Below are positions 1-6,585 of a stretch of DNA of 11,028 nt, one piece after another. Each line of letters starts with the position of its first letter. Positions within the stretch are counted from its first letter, which is position 1. The notes beneath the pieces are model-generated. The model searched no databases, was not told the origin of the DNA, and saw only the letters and a list, made by a program, of their open reading frames with translations. Source of the DNA: Chloroflexota bacterium (GTDB lineage Bacteria; Chloroflexota; UBA11872); assembly GCA_028875175.1 (NCBI GenBank), contig JAPPFO010000022.1:1-11028 (forward strand), in the 5' to 3' direction. A program made the translations under genes and the position numbers.

Positions 1-1152
1 CTAGGGCAAGCGACCTTAGATGGCTTAGGCGACGACGGGCTTGGCGAAAGGCCCACCCTCGGCCTCGAGCGCGACCTCGAAACCGTCCAGTGGCTCGACT
101 ATCTCGGCTACGACGAAGCCTGGATCGGCGAACACCACAGCGCCGGCTGGGAAACCATTTCGTCGCCCGAACTCTTCATCGCCACCGCCGCCGAGCGCAC
201 CCGCCACATCAAGCTCGGCACCGGCGTCATCAGCCTCCCCTACCACCACCCCCTCATGGTCGCCAACCGCATGATCCAGCTCGACCACATCACCCGCGGC
301 CGCGTCATGCTGGGCGTGGGCCCCGGCGCCCTGGTATCGGATGCCTACATGCTCGGCATCGAGCCCCTCACTCAGCGCCCCCGCATGGACGAGTCCCTCG
401 GCATCATCATGCGGCTCCTCACCGAAACCGAGCCCGTCACCTACCAGGCCGAGTGGTTCACCCTGCAACGCGCCACCACCCACCTGCGCCCCTACACCCA
501 GCCGCACTTCCCCATCGCCGTCGCCGCCGCCCAGTCCCCCTCCGGCATGCAACTCGCCGGCAAACACGGCGCCGCCGTCCTATCCCTCGGCATCCGCCCC
601 GGCAGTTCCGAGACCGTCAAGCTCGACTCCTTCTGGCAAATCGCCCTGGACGTCGCCAAAGAGCACGGTAAGACCATGAACCGCCACGACTGGCGCCTCG
701 TCATGCCCGTCCACATCGCCGAGTCCCGCCAGGAAGCCATCGAACAGGCCCGTCAGGGCGCCGCCCGCTTCCAGCGCGACTACTTCGAAGACACCATGGG
801 CTTCGAAAAAACCTTCGACGGGCCCGCCGAGCAACTCATCGACCACATGGTCGACAGCGGCGCCTGGTGCGTCGGCACGCCGGACGATCTGATCGCCGCC
901 ATCCATCGGCTGGATGAATCGAGCGGCGGATTCGGCGGCCTCCTCGTGATGGCCACCGAGTGGGGTACCCGCGAGCAAGTCCGCCACAGCTACGAGCTCA
1001 TCGCCCGCTACGTCATGCCCCAATTCCAGAACTCCCTCACCAGCCTCACCGCCTCCCAGCAGTGGGCCGCCCGCGAACGCCACAACCTCATGGCCCTCCG
1101 CACCAAATCCCTCGACAAAGCCACCAAGGACTACGAGCAAAAGACTTCGTAG
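1..1152 (+). CDS. LLM-class flavin-dependent monooxygenase, limonene-monooxygenase-like (5' end cut by window)
   Basis: A bacterial-luciferase-fold oxidoreductase that should use reduced flavin and O2 to oxidise a small organic substrate in the cytosol. The frame is open from base 1 to the TAG at 1150-1152 (383 codons visible). Recognisable family blocks are GEHHSAGWE near residue 43, LGTGVISLPYHHPLM near 71-85, LDHITRGRVMLGVGPGAL near 93-110, IGTPDD-type VGTPDDLIAAI near 291, and SGGFGGLLVMATEWG near 308. The closest style I recall is the limonene 1,2-monooxygenase (LimB)-like group, about 370-390 residues long; the substrate is unknown. There is no ATG, GTG or TTG in frame before base 256, which lies far inside the conserved fold, so the start is upstream of the window. 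The first 17 codons do not look like the usual first beta strand (FGxFxxP). Codon use is unusual: almost every Leu is CTC, whereas neighbours prefer CTG. Confidence 0.9.
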   Translation, partial: LGQATLDGLGDDGLGERPTLGLERDLETVQWLDYLGYDEAWIGEHHSAGWETISSPELFIATAAERTRHIKLGTGVISLPYHHPLMVANRMIQLDHITRGRVMLGVGPGALVSDAYMLGIEPLTQRPRMDESLGIIMRLLTETEPVTYQAEWFTLQRATTHLRPYTQPHFPIAVAAAQSPSGMQLAGKHGAAVLSLGIRPGSSETVKLDSFWQIALDVAKEHGKTMNRHDWRLVMPVHIAESRQEAIEQARQGAARFQRDYFEDTMGFEKTFDGPAEQLIDHMVDSGAWCVGTPDDLIAAIHRLDESSGGFGGLLVMATEWGTREQVRHSYELIARYVMPQFQNSLTSLTASQQWAARERHNLMALRTKSLDKATKDYEQKTS

Positions 1153-1153
1153 C

Positions 1154-1178
1154 GCCTGCCCTGAGCCCGCCGAACGGG
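1154..1178 (+). repeat. Degenerate copy 1 of a CTGAGC-type intergenic repeat
   Basis: The unit begins GCCTGCCCTGAGC, one base after the monooxygenase stop codon. By eye it is identical to the copy at 1265-1289 at 19 of 25 positions, with five of the six differences C/T changes. It resembles the widespread short repeat I know as GCCCTGAGCTTGTCGAAGG, common between genes in Chloroflexota and some other phyla. Its role is unknown; the arms can form a short hairpin. Confidence 0.5.
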
Positions 1179-1228
1179 GGCCGTGTCTCCGACCGGCCTC
1201 TTCCGGGCAACCATCGCCCAGCCCACCC

Positions 1229-1243
1229 CCGTTCGTGGTGAGG
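1229..1243 (+). repeat. Fragment of a related repeat variant (CCGTTCGTGGTGAG)
   Basis: CCGTTCGTGGTGAGG matches the left half of the repeat form I recall as CCGTTCGTGGTGAG-CTTGTCGAACC; the right half is missing. It lies between the two fuller copies, which makes a decayed cluster the simplest reading. A chance match is possible for so short a piece. Confidence 0.3.
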
Positions 1244-1264
1244 CGCCCGGCAATCAATTGCAGA

Positions 1265-1289
1265 GCCTGCCCCGAGCTTGTCGAATGCG
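1265..1289 (+). repeat. Copy 2 of the CTGAGCTTGTCGAA-type intergenic repeat
   Basis: GCCTGCCCCGAGCTTGTCGA carries the diagnostic GAGCTTGTCGAA core intact, with one C replacing T in CCTGAGC. Same orientation as copy 1, 111 bases downstream of it. The repeat is recognised from general familiarity with such genomes, and the copy-to-copy similarity is seen directly. Confidence 0.6.
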
Positions 1290-1432
1290 CCTGCCCAACG
1301 GTCCATCCGGTGGCTTCGACTGCCCGCCGCCATCCACCCGCTGGTTGGCGCCCCGCCCCCCTGCTCAACGGCGCACACCGTACTGCCCAAATCCAGGCCG
1401 ATTTCGACGACCCGCGCCTCACGAGGTGTTAC

Positions 1433-1444
1433 CAAGAACTCTTG
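1433..1444. promoter_or_regulatory. Small palindrome upstream of the HAD promoter, possible operator
   Basis: CAAGAACTCTTG has two perfect 5-base arms (CAAGA/TCTTG) around AC. It overlaps a second inverted repeat, AACTC at 1437-1441 paired with GAGTT at 1453-1457. It lies about 45 bases before the -10-like box of the HAD gene, a reasonable place for a regulator. Palindromes this short also arise by chance. Confidence 0.2.
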
Positions 1445-1487
1445 AGGCGCGCGAGTTTCCTCGCTCCACCTACGCAGCCGAAACCCC

Positions 1488-1493
1488 GATAAT
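1488..1493 (+). promoter_or_regulatory. -10-like box for a leaderless HAD transcript
   Basis: GATAAT differs from the TATAAT consensus at one base and ends 6 bases before the ATG at 1500, so a transcript started at normal distance would begin at or next to the start codon. No Shine-Dalgarno sequence precedes that ATG. No convincing TTGACA element is seen about 17 bases further up. Similar spacing occurs before gltX and before the - strand membrane protein gene. Confidence 0.45.
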
Positions 1494-1499
1494 CGTTCC

Positions 1500-2258
1500 A
1501 TGAACCCCGCCACTCAGTCGTATCGCTCCCTCTGCGGTCCTTACCAGACCGTCTTCGTCGACATCGGCGGGACGGTCGTACATATCGAACCCCCATTTTT
1601 TGAGACCGTCCTGCGCATCGCGGCTGAGTTTGGCGTGCCGAATCCGCCGGACGACTTCGAGCAGCGGGCCGACCGCGTGTGGCGCCAGGACGGCGAAGAG
1701 AATCGTTCGCGTGGCTGCACGCTCACGACCTCGGCTTCGTCCAACTATTGGCAGAGCCAATACGTGCGGTTGGGCGAAGTCCTGGGGATTCACGACACAG
1801 CGGGTTTCGGCCACGTTCTCTACGAGCGCTTCAGTTCTTTCGAGGCCTACCAGCCCATGCCCGGCGCCGTCGATGCCCTGCGAGCGCTCAACCGCCTGGG
1901 CTTGCGCCTGGTCGTCGCCTCCAACTGGGAAGGCTGGCTCGGCCGCCTGCTGGCCCTGCTTGACCTGGAACGCTTCTTCGCCGCGCAGGTCGTCAGCGCC
2001 GACATCGGCGCCGAGAAACCGGACCGCCTCTTCTTCGAACGTGGCCTGGCCATCGCGCAAGCCAGCCGACGCCGTGTCCTCCATGTCGGCGACAACCCGG
2101 ACGCCGACGTCAACGGTGCGCTGAACGCCGAAATCGACGCCGTCTGGGTCAACCCGTCCGTTCCCGCCGACTCCCCCGTACCGGTAATCGCATCCATCGC
2201 CAATTTGCCCGACCTTATCCGGCCCCACGTTGCGCCCCCGCCCTGGCCGCTGGCGTAA
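1500..2258 (+). CDS. HAD-superfamily hydrolase, subfamily IA, REG-2-like
   Basis: A haloacid dehalogenase-type phosphohydrolase of 252 residues, a normal length for subfamily IA; the substrate is probably a small phosphorylated metabolite but is not known. Motif I is VFVDIGGTVV (nucleophile Asp21); motif II is VVASNW (Ser141); motif III is GAEKPD (Lys173); motif IV is HVGDNPDADVNGA (Asp198 and Asp203). The helical cap lies between motifs I and II. The second Asp of DxDGT is Gly23 here. I recall this departure from REG-2/HDHD3-like members (DxxGT), so activity cannot be assumed. The ATG at 1500 has a -10-like box 6 bases upstream and no Shine-Dalgarno, so it is read as leaderless. The Nudix gene follows after 38 bases and is probably co-transcribed. 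Confidence 0.88.
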   Translation: MNPATQSYRSLCGPYQTVFVDIGGTVVHIEPPFFETVLRIAAEFGVPNPPDDFEQRADRVWRQDGEENRSRGCTLTTSASSNYWQSQYVRLGEVLGIHDTAGFGHVLYERFSSFEAYQPMPGAVDALRALNRLGLRLVVASNWEGWLGRLLALLDLERFFAAQVVSADIGAEKPDRLFFERGLAIAQASRRRVLHVGDNPDADVNGALNAEIDAVWVNPSVPADSPVPVIASIANLPDLIRPHVAPPPWPLA

Positions 2259-2296
2259 CCTCTGCTGGCCGTCTGCCCGCCGACCCGGAAAAACCA

Positions 2297-2842
2297 GTGA
2301 ACCTCGAGTGGGACGTGATCGCGTCCAAGCTGGCCTGGCGGGGTCGCTTTCCCGTGGTGATCGACCGCCTGCGTGCCCGCGAAGACGGGCGCGAGATGGA
2401 CTACACCTATCTCAGGCTGAGCGGCGGCGCGGTCACGGTCCTGGGACTGGACGAGGAGCACCGGGCCATCTGCGTGCGGCAGTACCGCCATCCCACCGGC
2501 CAGGTGATGCTGGAACTCCCCGCCGGCCACGTGGACCGCAACGAGACGCCTGCCGAATGCGCCCACCGCGAATTCGAGGAGGAAACGGGCCTGCGCATCG
2601 GCCACCTGCAATCCCTCGGTTCCTTCGTGCCCGTGCCCGCCCTCAGCGGATTTCGTATGCACATGTTCATCGGACGCAACCTGTCCCAGGGCAGGTCCGC
2701 CCTGGACGAATCGGAGATCCTTGAAGTCGTCCGCGTTCCCCTGCGCGAGTTGCGCGAGCAAATCCTGGCCGACGAGCACGATCACGCCGGCATGATCAGC
2801 ACGATGCTGATCGCCTCACAGCGAGGCCTGCTGCCGGAGTGA
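2297..2842 (+). CDS. Nudix hydrolase, ADP-ribose/ADP-sugar pyrophosphatase-like
   Basis: A Mg-dependent hydrolase of nucleoside diphosphate derivatives, most like ADP-ribose or ADP-sugar pyrophosphatases (NudF type). The complete Nudix box is at residues 77-99: Gly77, Glu83, then Arg91-Glu92 and Glu95-Glu96 as metal ligands, ending TGL. It is preceded by a typical ADPRase block, VRQYRHPTGQVMLELPAG (60-77). The length of 181 residues is usual. The start is GTG at 2297, because the first ATG further in (2396) would remove the N-terminal strand region seen in this group; a weak GGAA lies 7 bases before it. The stop overlaps the start of the next gene in GTGA, so translation is coupled. The substrate assignment is by motif only. 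Confidence 0.9.
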   Translation: MNLEWDVIASKLAWRGRFPVVIDRLRAREDGREMDYTYLRLSGGAVTVLGLDEEHRAICVRQYRHPTGQVMLELPAGHVDRNETPAECAHREFEEETGLRIGHLQSLGSFVPVPALSGFRMHMFIGRNLSQGRSALDESEILEVVRVPLRELREQILADEHDHAGMISTMLIASQRGLLPE

Positions 2843-3639
2843 TCAGTCGCGCGCTGATTGAGCATGGCCCAACCGGCACGGTTCGCCGCGCCGCTTATGC
2901 CCACGTGCTGGGAGATGGGCAAGTGGACTGGCTGACCGCCGACGCCCGCCTTGGCTGTGATGTCGCGATTGACCTGGAAGACCCCGAGGCAACACCGTCG
3001 GATCTACTCGACCGCCTGGGTGACTCCGAGGCCCTCATCGTGTCGGGCGCACCACTTCCACCAGGGCCAGGCGCGGCGGCGTTGGCTGCCTGGCCGGACC
3101 TGCTAAGCGGCCCGGTTGCCGCGATGTCGGAAGATCTGGGATCCCTCGGTCGGCGAACCATGACCAAGGCCATCGTGGTCGCGGAAGCGCCTGGCCTGGG
3201 GCCGCCAGCCTGGCAAGCCAGCCTGGCGTTGACGGCCCTGGGCGGCCGCCTGCGGCGGATTGCGGCACGCCGCCAACCGTGCGGCGCGGGATTCCAGGCG
3301 ATCTATGGCATCGGGCGCTTCCACGATGGTTCAATCGCTTACGTCGAAGCCGCCGCCGGCGCGCCCGCCGGCGCCGAACTGCGCTTCTACGAGGCCCTGG
3401 GGCGTGGCGGGATTCGCGAGTACGACTCGCGCCTGGACATCAACCGCGTCACCAGTCGCGGGCGGGCCACAGAGCTCCCCGCAACCCACGTCCATCCATA
3501 CGCCCGGTTTGTCGCCGACATCTGCCGCGCCGACGAGCCCGCGCCACCCGCCGAGTGGGCGCCTGTCCTGGCCGATGCCCAGGCCGCCTACGACGCCCTG
3601 GTGCGCGCGTGTGACTCCGGATCGGCGGTGACGATTTGA
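2839..3639 (+). CDS. Reduced Gfo/Idh/MocA-like protein, probably without dehydrogenase activity
   Basis: 266 residues, shorter than the 330-380 usual for Gfo/Idh/MocA enzymes. The second half looks like that family's C-terminal alpha/beta domain: RFYEALGRGGIREYDSR (182-198), then a helical end with YARFVADICR and ADAQAAYDALVRACDSGS. The first half can be laid against the neighbour gene at 3636: both start with a strand followed by EHG, and MSEDLG (96-101) falls where the neighbour has LCEKPLA, so the EKP lysine is Asp99. No GxGxxG nucleotide-binding motif is seen. The likely role is a non-catalytic partner or a divergent enzyme; this is inference from hand alignment. The GTG start at 2839 overlaps the Nudix stop by 4 bases, and its stop overlaps the next start by 4 bases (TTGA). 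A protein of unrelated family remains possible. Confidence 0.6.
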   Translation: MISRALIEHGPTGTVRRAAYAHVLGDGQVDWLTADARLGCDVAIDLEDPEATPSDLLDRLGDSEALIVSGAPLPPGPGAAALAAWPDLLSGPVAAMSEDLGSLGRRTMTKAIVVAEAPGLGPPAWQASLALTALGGRLRRIAARRQPCGAGFQAIYGIGRFHDGSIAYVEAAAGAPAGAELRFYEALGRGGIREYDSRLDINRVTSRGRATELPATHVHPYARFVADICRADEPAPPAEWAPVLADAQAAYDALVRACDSGSAVTI

Positions 3640-4664
3640 ACGGGCCCGTTCGCATAGCCGCCGTGAGCTTCGAGCACGGACACCAGTACTCATACCTGCG
3701 AGCCATGCTTGGCCTGCCCAGCATCGAACTGGTCGCCGTCTCCGAGCCCGATCCTGATCTGCGCGCCCAGGCCGAGCAGATCTTGTCCGAAGGCGGCGCG
3801 CTTAAGTCCGTGCGGATTCATACGGACCACCAGGACGTCTTCCGTGCGGACGATGTCGACGCCGTCAGCATCTGTGCCGCCAACGCCGCCCATCACGACC
3901 TCACGCTGGCCGCCGCCGAGGCTGGAAAGCACGTGCTGTGTGAGAAGCCCCTGGCGGTGACCCTGGCTGATGCGACATCGATGGTGCGGGGCTGCGCCGA
4001 GCACGGTGTGACACTGGCCACCGCGTATCCCGTTCGGCACGCGCCGCCCGTCTGGGAGGCCAAGCGGCGCCTGGCGAGCGGGGAACTCGGCGCGATCCGA
4101 GGCATGTCGCTCACCAACGTGCTCGGAGCCAGGCCAAGCGGCTGGTTCATCGATCCCACGCGCTCGGGCGGTGGAGCCATACGCGACCACATCGTGCATG
4201 CCACCGACCTGATGCGCTGGTTCAGCGAGGCCGAAGTCGCTCAGGTCTACTGCGAGGCCGAGACGCTGGCTCGCGACATTCCCGTGGAGGACACCGGCGC
4301 CCTGATCGAGGTCTTCGACTCGGGCGTCATCGGCACCTGCGATCCAAGCTGGAACCGTCCGCCAACCTGGCGCAGGTGGGGGGACGTCACCGGACGGATC
4401 GTTTGTGACTCGGGCATCGTTGAGTTCGATATCACCGACTACGTCATCCGCGTCACGTCCGCGGATCCAGGGGTTCCGTACCGCGAAGTCTCGTTCGCTT
4501 CCAACATGAACGCGGCGCTGCTGTGCGACTTTGCCGAGTCGATTACAACGGGCCGCCCGCCCTGCGCCGACGGCCATGACGGCTGGGCCGGCGTCGCCTG
4601 CACCGAAGCCGCCTACGCCTCGGCCCGACGGCACGAGTTCGTCGACGTGCCGCGTTTTCGCTAG
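3636..4664 (+). CDS. Gfo/Idh/MocA-family NAD(P)-dependent oxidoreductase
   Basis: 342 residues, normal length. Members reversibly oxidise sugars, inositols or related alcohols with NAD(P) in the cytosol. The N-terminal Rossmann half runs VRIAAVSFEHGH, IELVAVSEPD, VDAVSIC, then GKHVLCEKPLAVTLADA with Glu103-Lys104-Pro105, the family signature. The C-terminal half carries GGGAIRDHIVHATDLMRW, giving Asp184, His188 and Asp191 of the catalytic DxxxHxxD pattern. The usual GxGxxG after strand 1 is replaced by SFEHGH, a form found in some subfamilies. TTG at 3636 is chosen because it overlaps the previous stop (TTGA), has GGTGA 4 bases upstream, and keeps the first strand; the next candidate, GTG at 3663, would cut it. 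It is the last gene of the unit starting at 1500. The substrate is unknown. Confidence 0.92.
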   Translation: MNGPVRIAAVSFEHGHQYSYLRAMLGLPSIELVAVSEPDPDLRAQAEQILSEGGALKSVRIHTDHQDVFRADDVDAVSICAANAAHHDLTLAAAEAGKHVLCEKPLAVTLADATSMVRGCAEHGVTLATAYPVRHAPPVWEAKRRLASGELGAIRGMSLTNVLGARPSGWFIDPTRSGGGAIRDHIVHATDLMRWFSEAEVAQVYCEAETLARDIPVEDTGALIEVFDSGVIGTCDPSWNRPPTWRRWGDVTGRIVCDSGIVEFDITDYVIRVTSADPGVPYREVSFASNMNAALLCDFAESITTGRPPCADGHDGWAGVACTEAAYASARRHEFVDVPRFR

Positions 4665-4793
4665 GCGGCTCGCAGACGGCCGGAAGAACGTTCGACTCGA
4701 TGAGCCGTTGCGCGCCGACCGGCGCTTCGTCGGTCGCGGTTCGAGTCGCCTACGATGACTCACGCATGGCCAATACGAACAGAGCGGGCGGCA

Positions 4794-5615
4794 ATGTCGG
4801 ACCAGGCATCACAAGAACCCACCTACACCATGGGCTACAGCGACGACTTCCAGCAGATGCTCGCCCGGCGCAGCATCCACACGCACGCCGCGCACCTCCT
4901 CCCGCACCTCCAGCCGGGCCAGCGCGTGCTCGACTTTGGCTGTGGTCCCGGCACCATCTCGGTTGGCCTGGCGCAGGTCGTCGACCCTGGCGAAGTGCAT
5001 GGAATCGACATGGAGGCCTCGCAGATCGAAATGGCCAGTGCCGCCGCCGAGGCTGGCGGCCACGCCAACGCGACGTTCCACGTCGGCGACGTGACCAAGC
5101 TGCCGTTCGACGACAACTCGTTTGACGTGGCGCATTGCCACGCCGTGCTCATGCACGTCCCGGACACGAAGGCGGCCCTGGCCGAGGTCAAGCGCGTCCT
5201 CAAGCCTGGTGGCCTCATTGCCAGTCGCGAGTCGATCATCTCCTCCTCATTTCTGCATCCCGGCGAGGAGGACACGGTCGAAGCCTGGGAAACGTTCGCC
5301 CGGCTCCTGGCGGGCAACGGCGGGCACCCGGAAATGGGGCTCGAGCTCAAGGCCAATCTCATGACGGCCGGATTCACCGATATTCGGGCCTCCGGCTCGT
5401 TCGACTTCTTCGGATCGACTGAGGATGTGGCCTTCTTCCACGGCTTCATCAACGACTGGTTCTACTCCCCCAAGGTCACCGCGGCCATCGTGGAGTTCGG
5501 GCTGGCCAGCCAGGAGAAACTCGATTCCTGGCAGGTTCGCATTGATGAATGGCGTGACAGTGCCGGCGCGGTGGGCGCGATCGCCTTCGGCGAGGCCATC
5601 GCCTGTAAGCCCTAG
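4794..5615 (+). CDS. Class I SAM-dependent methyltransferase (UbiE/Methyltransf_11 type)
   Basis: 273 residues. It transfers a methyl group from S-adenosylmethionine to an unidentified small molecule. SAM-binding motif I is VLDFGCGPGTISVG (45-58), the strand-2 acidic residue is Asp72 in GIDME, motif II is GDVTKLPF (98-105) followed by FDVAHCHAVLMHVPD, and EVKRVLKPGG (131-140) is the standard post-motif block. ATG at 4794 is preferred: homologues of this kind, as I recall them, begin a few residues before the YTMGYSDDF-like segment. An in-frame ATG at 4755 adds 13 residues (MTHAWPIR...) without family resemblance. A TACGAT box at 4751-4756 could be a -10 element giving a leader of about 30 bases. 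The 129-base gap before it holds only a weak hairpin. It is not clearly part of a unit with its neighbours. Confidence 0.9.
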   Translation: MSDQASQEPTYTMGYSDDFQQMLARRSIHTHAAHLLPHLQPGQRVLDFGCGPGTISVGLAQVVDPGEVHGIDMEASQIEMASAAAEAGGHANATFHVGDVTKLPFDDNSFDVAHCHAVLMHVPDTKAALAEVKRVLKPGGLIASRESIISSSFLHPGEEDTVEAWETFARLLAGNGGHPEMGLELKANLMTAGFTDIRASGSFDFFGSTEDVAFFHGFINDWFYSPKVTAAIVEFGLASQEKLDSWQVRIDEWRDSAGAVGAIAFGEAIACKP

Positions 5616-5640
5616 CGGGGGTTCTGAATGAGCCTCGTCG

Positions 5641-5658
5641 GTGGCTGACCACTACACT
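5641..5658 (+). promoter_or_regulatory. Possible promoter with overlapping inverted repeat before the isomerase gene
   Basis: TACACT at 5653-5658 fits the TAnnnT -10 pattern and lies 35 bases before the ATG at 5694. Immediately upstream is GTGGCTGACCAC (5641-5652), a perfect 4-base inverted repeat with a CTGA loop that a repressor could occupy. No convincing -35 element is seen. Both signals are short. Confidence 0.2.
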
Positions 5659-5693
5659 CGCCATCCGCATTCTGAGCATCCCTCACACCGCAT

Positions 5694-6536
5694 ATGAACT
5701 CAGCACCTCGCTTGCACAAAGGCCTGCGCGATAGCTGCCTGGGCGGCGCGCTGCCTCTTCCCGAGGTTTTCCGCCTGGCCCGCCGCGGCGGCTTCGAAGG
5801 CGTGGAACTCACGCTGCCGGCCGATGGGCCATTCTCGCTGCGGGCATCTGACGCCGAACGAAGCGAACTCCGCGGGCTGGCGGCCGATGGGCCGCCGATC
5901 TTCAGTCTGAATGCCGGTCTGCCATGCCAATTCTCGGCTTCGTCGCTGGATCCAGCGACTCGCGGGGAGGGGCAGGCGCTGGTTCGCAGCAGCATCGACC
6001 TGGCGTCGGATCTGGGGGTGGACACGCTGCTCTACATCCCAGGGGTCGTCACGGACGACGCGCCGTTTACCGAAGTCTGGGACGCCGCGCGCGCGGCCGC
6101 GGAGCGACTGCTGCCTCACGCCGAACAAGCCGGGGTCACGCTGGCCGTCGAGAACGTCTGGAACGCGCTGATCCTCAGCCCGCGCGACATGCTGGAGTTT
6201 GTGGACGGCTTTGCCAGTCCCCACCTGCGGGTCTACTTCGACGTGGGCAACGTGATGCAGTTCGGGCGTCCGCAGCACTGGATTGAGGCGCTGGGCTCGG
6301 ACCGGATTGCCCGAGTTCACGTCAAGGACTTCACGCTGCAACCGGGTGGCTGGCTGGGATTCACGCAGCTGCTGCACGGGGACGTGGACTGGCCGGTGGT
6401 GATGCGGACGCTGCGAGACGTTGGCTACAGCGGCTGGGTGACGCCCGAGGTGAGTCCCAGCAGCGCCGCGCCGGAGGCGTGGGTTTCCGAGCTTTCGGCG
6501 GCCATGGACACGATCATCGGCTACTACCAGGGCTGA
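5694..6536 (+). CDS. Sugar phosphate isomerase/epimerase-type TIM barrel (AP-endonuclease-2 fold)
   Basis: 280 residues, normal for this fold. Members isomerise or epimerise keto-sugars or inositol derivatives with a divalent metal in the cytosol. The expected metal and catalytic ligands are visible at strand ends: Glu38 in GVELT, Glu153 in AVENVWN, Asp183 in YFDVGN, His209 in RVHVKDF and Glu252 in TPEVS. Strand 6 reads DVGN instead of the common DxGH. The C-terminal block GDVDWPVVMRTLRDVGYSG is typical of the family. ATG at 5694 leaves a short lead-in before the first barrel strand; no strong Shine-Dalgarno is seen. It is flanked by a methyltransferase 78 bases upstream and gltX 49 bases downstream, so context does not fix a substrate; the nearby Gfo/Idh gene is a plausible partner in sugar catabolism. 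Confidence 0.9.
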   Translation: MNSAPRLHKGLRDSCLGGALPLPEVFRLARRGGFEGVELTLPADGPFSLRASDAERSELRGLAADGPPIFSLNAGLPCQFSASSLDPATRGEGQALVRSSIDLASDLGVDTLLYIPGVVTDDAPFTEVWDAARAAAERLLPHAEQAGVTLAVENVWNALILSPRDMLEFVDGFASPHLRVYFDVGNVMQFGRPQHWIEALGSDRIARVHVKDFTLQPGGWLGFTQLLHGDVDWPVVMRTLRDVGYSGWVTPEVSPSSAAPEAWVSELSAAMDTIIGYYQG

Positions 6537-6572
6537 GCGGTCGATCGCGGGGAATTCGGCAGGTCACGGTGA

Positions 6573-6578
6573 GATACT
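6573..6578 (+). promoter_or_regulatory. -10-like box for a leaderless gltX transcript
   Basis: GATACT matches TATAAT at four of six positions and ends 7 bases before the gltX ATG at 6586. No Shine-Dalgarno lies in the intervening GCGCGCC. The spacing places the expected transcription start at or next to the start codon, as before the HAD gene and the - strand membrane protein gene. Confidence 0.35.
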
Positions 6579-6585
6579 GCGCGCC

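Larger units (their letters stand above)
1153..1499. other. Gene-free stretch between the monooxygenase and the HAD hydrolase
   Basis: These 347 bases contain no frame with family resemblance; the open frames on both strands are short and compositionally driven. What it holds is two clear and one fragmentary copy of a CTGAGCTTGTCGAA-type repeat in the first 140 bases, a small perfect palindrome at 1433-1444, and a -10-like box directly before the HAD start. No hairpin followed by a T run is visible after the monooxygenase stop, so an intrinsic terminator is not supported. Confidence 0.7.

Noticed and set aside
580..1422. A 280-codon antisense open frame opposite the monooxygenase and the repeat-bearing gap
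   Set aside because: The product is low-complexity and its STSSGQAL segment is just the translated intergenic repeat.
1153..1499. Short open frames in the gap before the HAD gene, as possible small genes
   Set aside because: No ribosome site, no domain and heavy overlap with repeat copies; compositionally they match random high-GC frames.
1847..2785. A 312-codon antisense open frame opposite the HAD and Nudix genes
   Set aside because: It spans two well-supported genes and their gap, has no recognisable domain, and is the usual antisense artefact of high GC.
4716..4736. Hairpin CGACCG/CGGTCG considered as terminator after the Gfo/Idh gene
   Set aside because: Only a 6-base stem with a 9-base loop and no T run; it does not meet the pattern of an intrinsic terminator.
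3690..4763. A long antisense open frame (357 codons) opposite the Gfo/Idh gene
   Set aside because: Its product shows no family motifs and is rich in residues expected from reading high-GC codons backwards, while the + strand carries EKP and GGG...DxxxHxxD motifs.
4755..4793. Longer start for the methyltransferase at ATG 4755
   Set aside because: The added 13 residues do not resemble the family and no Shine-Dalgarno precedes them; ATG 4794 fits better, although 4755 cannot be excluded.
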